Part shown: positions 12,839-24,649 of the stretch, in pieces
Layout of the letters: each line of letters starts with the position of its first letter
Position numbering within the stretch: position 1 is the first letter of the stretch
Assembly (NCBI GenBank): GCA_024138025.1
Contig: JAMXBD010000168.1
Coordinates: 1,240,001 to 1,304,000, forward strand
Length of the DNA: 64,000 bases
Source: Combretum micranthum
Lineage: Eukaryota; Streptophyta; Magnoliopsida; Myrtales; Combretaceae
Reading direction: 5' to 3'
Notes under the pieces: model-generated
Database searches by the model: none
Seen by the model: only the letters and a program-made list of their open reading frames with translations
What the model was told of the DNA's origin: nothing
Translations under genes and position numbers: made by a program

Positions 12839-13308
12839 ATATGGAAATGTCAAAGGGGATAACATAGGCTAGCTAGTGTAACCTCTAGCCTTATCTTGTT
12901 TTTTCTTTTTTTTTTAATGGAAGAAAAGGAAAAAAAATCAAACCTCAGCTACCTCAAGAGGAAGGAAAAAGATAATCTTATCTTTAAAATCCTAGGAATC
13001 TAATATAGACTAGGTGTTTGATATTTTGTTATTTGTTAATTTAGGCTTTAATTATTTTTGTCCTATAGCTCATGAAAGAAAATTAAATATGATCAAAATA
13101 ATTCATGTTGGCACGTGTCAAAATTTTAGATTTTATATGCTATAATTTTTTTTCTACGTGATCAATTTATCAAACATAATTTAACTTCTGTTATTTGAAA
13201 TTTGGATTTTTAATATCCTAATTCAAGTGTAGATTAGAAATTTAATCATATGATTAAGTCAACTCACAAAGTTAATGATTGGAATTTTTTTTAGGGGTTT
13301 ACATCAAG

Positions 13309-14084
13309 CCATTCACAAATCTTTTGACGATACATATAAGTGTTTCATTCAAATCACATTGTTTGAAAATAGTCTTGAATAATTGGAAATATTCTCCTAC
13401 CCCCATACACCCTTGTCTTAGCTTAAGTGAACAAGTTTATCCCTCAATAGTCTTTTAATTTGATCCCATAAGAAATTCTCTCCACACACATTTAAAATCC
13501 TTTACAACATGATAATTCACTACCATGTTTTAGCATTGCCGATTAATTTCTTGAGAATAATTTGACTAAACTTACAGCTTAGATTGTAGAGATTCTCCAA
13601 CAATTTGGTTTACTTAGAACTCCTAGTCTTGATAATCTTATGAAGACCCATGACTATCAAGCTCAGCTAGCTTTAGATCGATTTCACTTAGTGTTTCAAT
13701 TGTAGCTCTAATACCATAATGATATTTACTAGTTATGGCTTCTGTTCAAATTCAATCACACTTTACACAAAATACCCTATTAAGATGGCATCAGTTGACC
13801 CTAAATAGATCATCATTTTATCAATAATATCAACCACAGCTTTCAATCACACCACACAAACCTTAATCACATAGGCATACGCGAAGAATGATAAGAGCCT
13901 TAGCTTTTTATATCTTCACAAACATGAAACACAATCGCACTCTAAGATCATTCAATATTCATAATCCATAATCCCATGTAAAACCCTAGCCACACAAACA
14001 TACGCAATAAGGTATAAACCATAGTCACAACCTTTGTTCTCATACCAAAAATATGATATGCCAAGAAGGCTTGACACCAAAATT
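13309..14084 (-). pseudogene. E1 5' interior: primer-binding site, leader and gag start
   Basis: Contains the primer-binding-like TGGTGTCAAGCC (rc of 14068-14079), similar to the TGGTATCAGAGC class complementary to initiator tRNA-Met, then leader and the first part of gag. Its innermost bases (13309-13330) read on the minus strand as the start of RFVNGL, continuing on the far side of the F2 solo LTR at 9619. The reading frame is degraded. Confidence 0.6.
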
Positions 14085-15927
14085 TGACGTGCCTAAAACA
14101 CACTAACACCAAAATAGGGTATACCTATAGAGAAAATCACTAAGTCTTATATTGATAAACATGATTAATAATTATAAGACACTTAGGAGGAATATTGCTA
14201 GGGTATATAAGAATTAATAAACAATTAATTCAATTGAATCCCTAAATCTAAAGATAACAATTAAGGTTTCTTAAGTAGAAATGTAAAACATTTACTTTGC
14301 TAGGCTACGAAACACTAAGAAACAAAGATGGATATAACACTTGCAAGCAATTGATATTATGCACAACAATCCATGCATGTTTAAGCTTGCCACAATCAAA
14401 GGAATTTGATTGATAAGATTAAGGTTTCAAGAGTGAGAACTCTCAAAGAGAAGTAATTTTATTTAAAAATCAATCTTGACATCGTCATCATGAGTTTATA
14501 ACAAGAGAAAGGACTTCATAGTAGTCTAAAACCCAATAAAAACTAATAAAATGATTAAAATAGCCCTATTAAATATCCTCATAAAATGACTTGGTGAAAT
14601 AATTAAAAATAAGAAAAGTAACGTCTCTATGTTTAACATGACTCAAGTCATGTACTTTGGTATAAGTGGAATTTTCACACTTTCAGCTTCAAGACATACC
14701 TGAACACGATCGTATATTTTGCTTATGTTACACTTAGATGATCTACATGACTAAAAACATGAGTTGTGTACTTCTTTCATGTTCAATGAACCAACGTGTA
14801 ATACAGACTTGGATTTCCTTCGCTTATTCACCTCTAATCTCAACATAGCTTTTAACATAACTATAGTAGGGCATATGGGTCATGGCCCATGGACCAACCT
14901 ATTTACCTACGTAAAAACGGGACTACGATCAATTATTCCATTTAAAAGTAGGCCATATTAGCTCAGCTCGTTTCACACATAAGCTAAAGTGGGTTGGTTG
15001 GTGATGGGCCAAGCTAGCCCGCGAGCTAAACCATAAGAAGAGTAAAAAAGAAAAAAGAAAAAAGTAAGCATTGAAGCAAGCGTGATTTTATATATTTTCC
15101 ATAGAATGCATGGGATTCCTATCTGCATCCACAAATATTGTTGCATCATCCAAAAACTTAATTTATTTATAATAGGAGTTAGGTGCCACCATGACAGGCA
15201 ACAGCGAACCATACATGAAAAAAGTTGAAAAAATAGGCAATTAATCTAATAAAAGCCTTAAAAACACTGCCTCTACTAAAACTGCAAAAAATGGCTAGAG
15301 AACTATAAAAGGGTACAGGGATGTAACACGTGAAGGAACCTAGTACCATTCCCTATATAACATAGAAACATGATAAAATAATTCAACTTCAATATCATCT
15401 TAATAAATTATTGGATATATAAATTTTTTTATATCATAAAATGAATGAGTTACTACTACTACATACCTTATTTTTATCTTGGCCACTATTGGAGTATTTA
15501 TGTATAAATAAAATAGTAATAAAATTAATTATTGATATATATATAAAACACTAAAATATATAATATTATAATGTTTACATAAATTAGCATACAAATTAAA
15601 AACTGAAAAATAAAAAATAAATTCATTTTAGCTTGCAAGCTGGCTCATTTGGCTCGTGGGCTAAAGCGAGCCAAGCTCGAGCCAAGAGATTTTGGCTTAT
15701 TTAAAAGCAAGCCAAGTTGACCTAGCTCGTTTAACTCGCGGGCCGGCCTAGCTCATCAGGCTCGTATGTCCACCTGTAATCATAACCCATGTTGACACTT
15801 GTGTAGAAATTACAATCTTCTTTCATGCTCAAAATCAATTAATTGTGACTAGCACAAGTTTTATCTTTAAGAAATCTAATAGTTTGATTTTATAATCTTT
15901 TGATTTGTTCTTGAGTAATCGAACGCA
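14085..15927 (-). repeat. 5' LTR of element E1, interrupted by a hAT element
   Basis: Homologous to 7440-8334 in two blocks, about 14085-14861 and 15787-15927. Without the insertion and its duplication it is about 918 bp, close to the 895 bp of the partner. Confidence 0.8.
14854..15786. mobile_element. Non-autonomous hAT element, 917 bp, with 8-bp TSD
   Basis: Element 14862-15778. The terminal inverted repeat TATAGTAGGGCATATGGGTC matches the reverse complement of the right end at 13 of 20 positions. Flanks AACATAAC (14854-14861) and ATCATAAC (15779-15786) form a 7/8 target duplication of the hAT length. Subterminal GC-rich words (GCTCGTTTAACTCGCGGGCC, GCCCGCGAGCTAAACC) are in inverted orientation. 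No transposase. The open frame at 14973-15212 (minus) has no recognisable domain. Confidence 0.85.
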
Positions 15928-15929
15928 TA

Positions 15930-18250
15930 GTCTCACCTTCCCTTAACTTAGACCAATAATGATGATAGAGTGTAACTACTAACAAACAAGTACTAATATA
16001 GCTTTTCTCCATGGATGGGCGCTGGATTCAGTGGGCATTAACATACATACCCACATTATCTACCTGGAGCTGCTATTGAGTTAAATCTCCTTAGTTGCTT
16101 TAATCGATTCTCTTCTACTGTTTAGCTTTTTCTTCGGTCATGATTCTATCACAAACACTTCTTCCCATGTTAAACTCTTTAGGTATAAGGTTCTTAGCAT
16201 ATTCTATAGCATATGCTAACCCATTCAGGCATAGGGAACTTAGCATCAAATGTATTGTCGAGGAGACCATCCTGAAGGCAAACTAAATCTACTAACTTGA
16301 GATAACGTTATAAGGTGACCAACAGTCTACCACAAGGAAATTGATGTCGTGTGTGATGATGTCATAATTATCACTAGGTATCATGAAAAGAGAGATAATG
16401 CCCCATACCCGATCTAGTTGATTGCTAAAACTGTAGGTTGTGGTCATATAACTTTAGTAGTTGTTAGATCTTAGGGGTAATCAAGTCATGGGTGTGGTTG
16501 AGTATGCCAGCAGTGCTTCCAATGTCAACCATCACCTTTTGGACCTCAAATTCAATAATTTAGGATGAGATAAATGAGGTGTCCTGCTAGAGTGTTTGAA
16601 CCTCCTCCATGTTTTCCTCTAGAAGGATATGGAGTTATCAACTCTCAGTCTCTTAATTTGCAAGCTTATGACTTGCTTACCTTTAAAGCATTGGTTGAGC
16701 TGGAACAACCCGATTAAGTCCTCTCACACGAGCCCCTAACAATCATATTACTGAAGTTGTTGTGAGTGTGGTTTTGGTGAATAGGGTTAAGATTACCTTC
16801 CTCTTCTCGACCTACCTTAACTTGCCTTCTCTAGGTAGGTCATTTGATGTGGTTGTTTGGACTAACAATATACTCCTAAATGTATCCATATTGAACAGCA
16901 TCTTCAAAAACATTCTCAAGTTGATAACATTTATTAGAATTGTGACCTTCATCTTTATAGCAGTCACACTACTTTTTGTAATCTCTATGCCTAGGTTACC
17001 CTTGTCTTCACAATTAGAGGTCGGATGCCTCTATTGTGTATCTCAATGAAGATTTCTTCCATTGGCTTATCTGAGGGGTGAAATTTCTGTAGATGTTGAA
17101 GAGTTGTTTTCGCCACCGTCACCCTTATTCATGGAAGAGGAGGAGTACTAGTCTTTGGATGGTTTGAGGGTTATCTTTTACTAAAGATTTGAAGAAGTCC
17201 CTTGTGGGATCTATGCCCTCAATATTAGCATGCAACATGGCATCATGTTCGAGCTTAGGGATCTCTAAGAAGACTTTGAAAAGCATAGCGTGAAGTCACG
17301 TAAAAGGCTTGTTTGGTTTTTACTTGATAGTTATATGGATGACGTGTGCTTCTTAGATGACCTACTTGCCATATAATCCATCTTAAAGGGTTCGACAAAC
17401 TAACCAAAGCAGGTGATGGAGTTTCCTAATGGTTGGTTATACCATCGATGAGTAGCCTTTCATAAGGTGCTCAGGATGGCTTTACACATCATAGCATCAC
17501 TAAAGCCATGGATAAACATGATAGTCTGAAAGGGCAAAGTGATCTTCCAGATTGAGCCATCTTATGTTTCTAGAGAAGGGAATTTGGTATTTAGTGATAG
17601 CACATTATTCGAAATAGCCTGGATGAAGAGGGAGCTTCTTAATTATATCATCGAGCTTATTGATGTCCATTTCCCTAATTGGATGTTACGCTGTAGATAT
17701 AAAGGATTTAGCTAAAGCACTTGTTGCTACATATGTCTTTATCACAACATGCACATAAGGAGTAACAGCTTAACCTCGAAAAGTGGCTGAGTACTTATTT
17801 TAACAGGAGTGCAACTGTGGTAATCCATAAATTGTTCTTATTGATTATATTCTCTTGAGGGTGGAGGGGGTAGTGGATTTCATTGTGTTGAAGTGAATTT
17901 AAGGGATTTTAAACCCCTCGCCATTCTAGGCTAGAGCTTTTAATTGCACACCATAGCTTCATTGGACTGCCTTCTGATGTCATCATTCTACATCACTAAA
18001 CCATGACATAAATTTTCTAATTCCATAAATCACTGCAAATCAATGATGATAGTTACAGGTTTAGAAGTCTAGACTAATTGATTAATGACCTAAGAATTGG
18101 TTTGGGCATCATTAGAGTTTCTCAATGTTTTTACCATTGTGATTGTCACAAAACTCAAATTAAAAGGTGCCTTTGTTGTTCCCATAAATGACGCTAAATC
18201 TTGGTGCTAAAATTCTACCAATAAAGATATTGAGATTTTGTTAAGCATAC
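15930..18250 (-). pseudogene. Tat-lineage Ty3/gypsy gag-protease remnant
   Basis: Minus-strand fossil. From 5' to 3' on that strand: capsid text GFSDAMMCKAILSTL near 17480-17525, followed in frame by KATHRWYNQPLGNSITCFG (the 'A.RWF..LP..SI.SF' segment of Tat gag); an atypical zinc knuckle CDCYKDEGHNSNKC at 16928-16969; protease VMVDIGSTAGILN near 16515-16550 (DTGS with T changed to I); and HDINFLVVDC near 16335-16365 (the conserved 'DFLVVD.PS.YN' segment). Stops and frameshifts occur throughout. The RNase H fragment at 6.69-7.43 kb is in the same orientation and would follow it if the intervening element were removed, although the RT core is missing from both. Confidence 0.8.
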
Positions 18251-18919
18251 AGGAGGATAATTGATGAGCCATTTTTATATTTATTTTATAGAAAATAGTT
18301 TGTAATGCTTTATATAATTTAATGGTGTTTTGAATGATTTTATTACATTTAGGTATTTTTTTTCAGGAATTAAGAGGATGAATTGAAGAACTATGGATGG
18401 TTAGATTTGAAAGTTTTAAAGTTGATTGAGGACTAGTAAAAGATTTGATCACTTATATGCCTTAAATTAGCACTTAGGTGGAGGATAGTTGCAAGTTATT
18501 GAAGGGCCTAAACGAGATATACGGTCAAATATTTATTTAATTGAAGCTGCATTTCAATTATTGGAATGCAAGTCCCTGTACAAAAGTGGTGCAACTGTCG
18601 AAATTATATTGTTTTACGATATTTTTATAACCCATGGTAACTACCAATAGGTTTTTCAAAAGAACATTAGATCTTGTTTATAATTTTAGAGTATCGAGAG
18701 GAGAATGGAGCTTTAAAGTATAAGAATTATTGTTGGATTATATGATATAATTTATCATTTCTCACTTATGATTTATATTAATGACTAGTTTTTTTTTTAA
18801 TTTTACATTTTAAATTAAATTGATCTTCCTTTAAATAAAAAATATTTACAATAAAATATTTTTCTTGTTAATATGAGATAATAATGACAGCATAATGTTA
18901 CCAAGATTTTTCAATAATA
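18251..18919. other. Gene-free AT-rich stretch
   Basis: No coding region, known element end or RNA gene recognised between the Tat remnant and the foldback element. Confidence 0.6.
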
Positions 18920-21059
18920 GGATAATTTTATAATTGTCCAATTCACCAATGTCTTGTAGAGAAAAGAACAAAAATAATAACATTTTAAAACATAATTACG
19001 AAAATGCCATTGAGAAGGAAATAAGTCTAGATTAAGACAACTTAAACTTGTCTCTTGAGAAAACGAGTTAGTAAGTGGTTGAATTTGTCTCTTCAAGTGA
19101 TAATGCTGGTATAGCTACAATGACATTGTCTCTTACAGAAATGAGGTTAGTAGAATTACACTAACATCATCACTTCAAGAGATGAGTTTGGCCATAAATT
19201 GAAAAAACTAATAAGATATAAATAAATATAAAAAAAATGAAAGGAGTAGAAGGGTGGATTCGACCGCAATGGTTACGTGCGTGCAGTTGTGTCTCAAGCT
19301 ACATGTGGCCTCAAAGGAGTGACGTGGAAGCACGTACAAGGAACGACTAAGAGCAAGATGGTACGAAAGATGAGCAAGCAATTCCAAAGGGCTCAAAAAT
19401 ACTAATGACATGTGGAAGAGCTAAGTAGCATTAACCCCACTACTCTAGAAGAGGAGGTTGTGAGTTCTTTGCTTTAAGCTTTTTTTAATCTCTTGTAAGA
19501 GTATTCTGACCATATGATGGTGTTTCCATCAATTTCTCCCTCTCCCAAATGAAAATGAGCTCTAGGTATTTATAGAGCTTAGCTCTTAATGATATCCATC
19601 GGATCGTATTGACCATCAATGAGTGAGATAAATCTCTAATGATGAATTTCTCCACGTGCTCTCTGACCCATGGAAGGCTTCTTTAAGTAGATGAGCTCCT
19701 TGAGAAGGTTGAGAGCGAACAGGTTGGTCTAGTCAACAATCTCTGCTCCAAGCTAACTATGCTAAATCTCCTTTAGTCATCCCAAATTCATTGAGTTGAC
19801 TCTTCTAGGCCCTGTTACTTTAGCCCAAAGAGTCAAAATCCAGATTTAGCCCTCTACATTTTGCCCCCTGACTAAAGTTCTTTAAATGAAGTTAAAAGGG
19901 TTTGGGCATAAAATATACCTTTTAATTAGCTATAGCACTATTTGATGTTTGTGCGCTTATACAATAGTTGCATAACTGCCAAATGCGCTATCAAAGCTTA
20001 GTGTTTCATTGGACATCGAATTACATTATACAAGCTTCATTCCAACGCCTTTTTTTTAAGTTCGTAGCATGACTTATTTGCATGCATTGGTTAAGGCTAA
20101 AATACATAAATATATTTATATGTTACCTCTAGATAATACATATTTGTTTTTCTTCTTTTTTTTTCTCTTTTTTATATCGACTTGTTGCAGGTTGCTAAAG
20201 CACGTATGTGTGAATATATATACTGTATTATTTTTATTGCCTCAAAGCAACATATAAAAAAAATCCTCTTCATCATCGTCTTTTTTTTTAATGAGCTTAC
20301 AACATGTTGCTTCATGTACATTTTATTTTGCACCCTAACAAAAGTTTTTTGAATGAAATTAAAAGGGTTTAGGCATAAAATATACCTATATGTATATATA
20401 TATAATTAGCTATTGCATTGCTTGGTGCTTATGCACTCATAAAATAGCTGCATAGATACTTGATGCAGCATCACAACTTAACATTTCATTGAGAACTGAG
20501 TTACAACATATAGGCCTAACACCAACATCACAAGATCATTATATTCCCTTTCTCCTTTTTTTTTTTTTTTTTTGTGGAAGTGAAATCACAGCACCATCAC
20601 TTACACGTGTCACTTTAGGCTATATATGTTTATTCATATATTGCTCTCGACAATATACGAAATAACAATTTGTTTTGCTAGCTTGCAATACATTATCATG
20701 TACATGTGCACTTGTTTCATATATTTATACTTTTCTCCTTCCTTCCTTTCTACTTCTTTTTTTTTTTTTCTTAATGCCTTTAGGTAACATAAAATAAATT
20801 ATCTTCATCATTTCTTTTTATAAGCTTGCAACATGTTGCTTCAAGTCTTTATGTCTGAGGAAGGATCCATGTAATGAGAAAAAATCTCTTCATCCTTTTT
20901 ACTTCCTTCTCTTTCCCTCTCTTTTTTGTTCTATTTAGCACGTTCCATGTCAATGGACATCGATGCATGTTTTGAAAAGGAATCCTTTTATTTTCTTGTC
21001 CTTCCCTTTTTCATTGCAATAATGAACTACAAGAAATTGTTAAGCTTGGTTGTGGTAAT

Positions 21060-21215
21060 GAGTGGATTTGACATGGTTAGACAACAATGTCTTTTGTGAT
21101 GGCTAGACAACTTTCACTACTATTCATCTATGGCAGCCAAACAACTATCACTAAATAGCATTTGTGACAGCTAAACAACCATCATGGGAACGATAGTTAG
21201 ACAACTATTATGGGT
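21060..21215. repeat. Degenerate tandem repeat in the foldback loop
   Basis: Five imperfect units starting GTTAGACAAC / GCTAGACAAC / GCCAAACAAC / GCTAAACAAC / GTTAGACAAC, spaced about 27-38 bp, in the spacer between the two inverted arms. Confidence 0.7.
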
Positions 21216-22639
21216 ACTCTTTACTACTACTAAACGTGTCCTTGTATGACTTTACGATGTTGTCATCTACCAATTTATAGGGAATGAGCCTTGAACATAT
21301 ATGGCAATGGGATATTGATAACTTTAGAAATGAATTATGCCGATTTGATGTAACTATTTTCATTATTGAGCTAGTTAATGATTGCCAAGAATAAAGATAT
21401 TTGTGGAAGGAGCTAAATAAAAGAGAAAGGAAGGGGGAAATAATTAAAAAGACAGAGATACTGTCTTATACTTGGAAGTTGGATCATTCCTATGATATGA
21501 AGCAACATGCTGTGAACCAATAAAAAGACATGATGGAAAGAATTTGTTTTATATGTTGCCTGAGGGCAATAATAAATAATAGAGAATATATATTCACACA
21601 TTCAAGGATCGATTCAAGAACAAGATAGAACATATGTTAATCAAAGAGCAAACAGTGTAAGACAAGCAAATGAACACAACACTTTTAGCAACTTGCTACA
21701 AGTCGATTAAAAAAAAGAGAGAGAAAAAAAAAGAAGAAAAAAACATATATGTATTGTTTAGGGGCAAAATATAAATACATTTATGTATTTCAGCCTAAAG
21801 TGATATGTGCAAACAAGTTATTGTACGAACTTAAAAAAAAATCATTCAATGCTAGCACTAGGCTTAAGTACTATATTTTGTTGTCCAACTAAACATTAAG
21901 CTATGATAGCACTTTTTTGCAGCTATGCAGTAATGGTATGATCGCACAAGCGCTAGACAACGTCATAGTTAATTGAAAAAGATATATTTTTGCCCAAACC
22001 CTTTCAACTTCATTTTAAAAACTTTAGTCGAGGGGCAAAATATAGAGGGTTAAGTCTGGATTTTAACTTTTTAGGCTAAATAATAGGCTTAGAAAGTCAA
22101 ACTCATAAAATTGGTTATAATTAAGAAAGATTTGGCATAGTAGACTTAGAGCAGAGATCGTTGGACCGAATCAATCTATTCATTCTCAACCTTTCTTAAG
22201 GAGCTCATGCATTTAAAGAGGCTTCTAGCCCATGGAGAATCCACCATTAAGAGGACTCATTTCGCCCGTTGATGATCAACGATCTAATGGATGTCATTAA
22301 GAGTTAAGCTCTATAAATATTCAGGGTTCTTCCTCATTTGGTAGATCCAAAATTTGATAGAAATGTCATTGTGCTACTAAAATACTGCATACACAGCCTC
22401 TCATTACAACAGTAGGGTTGATGCTATATAGCTCATCTACCTGTTACTAGTGTGTTTGAGCTCCTAGGATTGTCTACTCCTCCTCCTTATCATCTCACTC
22501 TTAATCATCTCTTGTGTATGTTTCCACGTCACTCCTTTGAGGCCACTTGTAGCACGGGATGCAAGATGCATGTACGTGACTACTGCGATCAGATCTATCA
22601 CATTACAAAAGGTAAAAGTTCAAAAAAGTAAATAATATT

Positions 22640-23023
22640 AAAGTTTTATACTATTTTCAATGTGAATAGAAAATAATTATTATCAATAGTATTTAATATG
22701 TTAATGATAACATCACACTAAATAAATGTAATTTTAAAACATGTCTATTTGTTTTATATAAAGTGACACCAAAAAACAATCTCACTTCTAAATAATATGA
22801 GTCTTTTTTTTTCTTTCAATTCAAGTGGGATGTTCTAGAGTATAAAGCCAAAAAAGAAATCGCACATTGTTTAGAAGTGGGATTGTCCTTTTGGTAATAT
22901 TCTATGTAAAATAAATAGACGTGTTTTTAAATTATATTTATCCAATGTGTTATTATTAATAACACATTAAATAATGTGAATAGTAAAATTAATTAGTATT
23001 CACATGAAAAATAGTATAAACAT
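22640..23023. mobile_element. Palindromic MITE inside the right foldback arm
   Basis: About 385 bp with long inverted halves: AAGTTTTATACTATTTTCAA at the left against its inverse near 23000-23023, and AATCTCACTTCTAAA against TTTAGAAGTGGGATT near the centre. The left foldback arm lacks it, so it inserted after the arms formed. A related half-copy lies at 30560-30660. Confidence 0.75.
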
Positions 23024-23360
23024 TTTTTTTCTTTTTGCATTATTTTTATTTTATATTTCTTTATATTTTATCAATTATCTTTTTTTTTTAATTTCTAGCT
23101 AAACTTATCTTTTGAAGAGATAAAGTTGGTGTAAGCCTATTGAACTCCTCTAGGTTGATATTTAGTCACTAATGAACTCATATTTTCAAGAGATGTCTAA
23201 AATTAAGATTATGGTCATTTCATTGATATTTTTGTAATTAAATATTTAAAATATTATTATTATCTTTACTTTTTTTTTATTGGGTCATAAAACCATTAAA
23301 AAAAAAAGAAAAAGGAAATCGGCATCACTCATTTAACTTGATTGTCCATAGACTGTTTTA

Positions 23361-24649
23361 GGGTCTGTTTGTTTGTAGGGATGCAACCGGGGCGGGTTTG
23401 GGACGGGTCGTATAAGACCCGAACCCGCCCCGCTTCCTAATAAGGTTTCCCAAACCCGTCCCGTGACCCTACAGGGTTTTCTATTCAATACCCAAACCCG
23501 CCCCTGTAGGGTTTTGACCCTGACCCGCCTCGTCCCGCGATCCGCTTAATTTTTTTCCTCTTCTCAACACTTAGTTAAATTACAAAATTTAATGATAATT
23601 TTATCCTATAAGAGCATAATAGTTAGTTACAACTATGCTTGAATGAATTTTACAAGATATGCCATAACTTTATTAAGAAATATAAAGGTTTAAAAACTAT
23701 CATAAGAAGATTTTCAAATGTAGATGAAAAGACATTACTTCACTTACATAAATATACATAATACATATGTAGGAAGTAGGAACCGTGCCTATAAACATAA
23801 ATAATATCCATGAAATGTCTAACAATTATAACTGGGGGTTTTTGATGGCATCCCTTAAAATATCTATATAGTCATTTTAATGCGTGCTGAGTAGGAAATC
23901 CTTTTACGAAGGTTTTTTTTTTTTTTTTTCCTTTTATAATGATAATACGTGTATTCTAAACTTTTATTTTATTTTTTACAAATAAAGCGTCTCATAACAT
24001 TAATAATGATTACATAAGTTAACCTCTAAATATAATGTATTTGTATCTGTAATTAGAACCAATATATAGCAAAAGGTTGGATCCATGAATCGAAGTTACG
24101 AGTACATATTTGCCAAAGGAAAAGTGTGAGGCTCGAGGTAATACATAGAAAACTAAATTAACTTCTTCCCTCAAAAAAGGAAAAAAAAATAATGGTAGAC
24201 AGTTATATGTAGATCATAATAAGAATAATAATTTAATTTTTTAAATTATTTATATTATGACGGTTCGGGTTACCCATCGGGTTTTGTAATGACCCGAACC
24301 CGCCCCTAAACCCTATAGGGTCAGCAAGTAATTTTCCAAACCCGTCCCGCGACCCTATAGGGTCAGACCCTATAGGGTTTTTAACGGTTCGGGCGGGCCG
24401 GGTACCCTATAATGACCCGCCCCGGTTGCATCCCTATTTGTTTGGCTTTTTTCAATAGATACAAATACTTTTTTTAAAATTTTTTTTCTAACAAATTATT
24501 TATCAAGAAATAAATATAAATAAAAAAATTAACATTTCTTATCAAAAGATCAAAATATAAATAAAAAATATATATTAATTAAATATATTTATATATATCA
24601 TTTAAAAAAAATACAAAAACAAATAAAAAACAATCCATCCAACGTACCC
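23361..24649. mobile_element. Tourist-like PIF/Harbinger MITE split by a hAT element
   Basis: Left end GGGTCTGTTTGTTTG at 23361, right end ...AACGTACCC at 24649, flanked by TTA on both sides (23358-23360 and 24650-24652), the 3-bp duplication of PIF/Harbinger. With the hAT insert removed it is about 220 bp and resembles the second copy at 58710-58940 along its length (shared TTTTTCTAA.AAATTATTTATCAAGAAATA). Confidence 0.8.
23368..24444. mobile_element. Non-autonomous hAT element, 1061 bp, perfect TIR and TSD
   Basis: Element 23376-24436. Both ends carry TAGGGATGCAACCGGGGCGG in inverted orientation without mismatch. Flanks TTTGTTTG (23368-23375) and TTTGTTTG (24437-24444) are a perfect 8-bp duplication. 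Subterminal regions contain many copies of CGGGTTTGGG / CCCTATAGGG-type words. No transposase: the interior 23550-24240 is AT-rich and non-coding. Confidence 0.95.

Larger units (their letters stand above)
9620..13303 (-). mobile_element. Solo LTR F2 (TGTCA...TTTACA), minus orientation
   Basis: The left end TGTCATGCCCCGAG with downstream CCGCCATACA and ACTAAAGCCTA matches the reverse complement of the right end of the element at 46836-51177. The right end AGGGGTTTACA (to 13303) is the reverse complement of that element's left end (TGTAAACCCCCG). Flanking pentamers are TCAAA (9615-9619) and TCAAG (13304-13308), a 4/5 target duplication. Removing the segment restores gag continuity with the copy at 54.35 kb. 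A TATA box for minus-strand transcription is at 12830-12838. No gag or pol was found inside, so it behaves as a solo LTR. About 2.6 kb remains when the nested copia LTR is discounted. The minus-strand open frame at 10159-10605 straddles the nested copia LTR edge and resembles nothing known to me. Confidence 0.75.
7440..15927 (-). mobile_element. Gag-only LTR retrotransposon E1, nested insertions inside
   Basis: Minus-strand element bounded by direct repeats of about 0.9 kb at 7440-8334 and 14085-15927 (the second enlarged by a hAT insertion). The primer-binding-like site TGGTGTCAAGCC (rc of 14068-14079) sits just inside the right repeat, as expected for the 5' LTR of a minus-strand element. 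The interior (8335-9619 plus 13309-14084) is collinear with the plus-strand element at 52.8-55.97 kb: the distance from primer site to the same gag words is about 780 bp in both. No pol region is present. No clean target duplication was found at the canonical TG/CA ends; CTCTC (7436-7440) and GTCTC (15930-15934) match 4 of 5, but their offset is non-canonical. Confidence 0.75.
18920..23300. mobile_element. Foldback / long-TIR element of about 4.4 kb
   Basis: The left arm (about 18930-20860) and right arm (about 21400-23290) are inverted copies. Matching pairs include ACATGTGGCCTCAAAGGAGTG (left, about 19302) with CACTCCTTTGAGGCCAC (right, about 22526); TATTTATAGAGCTTAGCTCT (left, 19568) with AGAGTTAAGCTCTATAAATA (right, 22299); and the 'GGGTTTGGGCATAAAATATA' block near 19899 with its inverse near 21980. 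The left arm also contains a direct duplication of the last block (19860-20000 and 20310-20500). No transposase frame was found. Long imperfect TIRs suggest a non-autonomous Mutator-like or foldback element; exact ends and the target duplication were not resolved. Small open frames inside are not gene-like. Confidence 0.75.

Noticed and set aside
7440..15927. Target-site duplication for E1
   Set aside because: Canonical TG/CA ends give CCTCT versus TAGTC, no match. The CTCTC/GTCTC alternative needs non-canonical ends, so it is not claimed.
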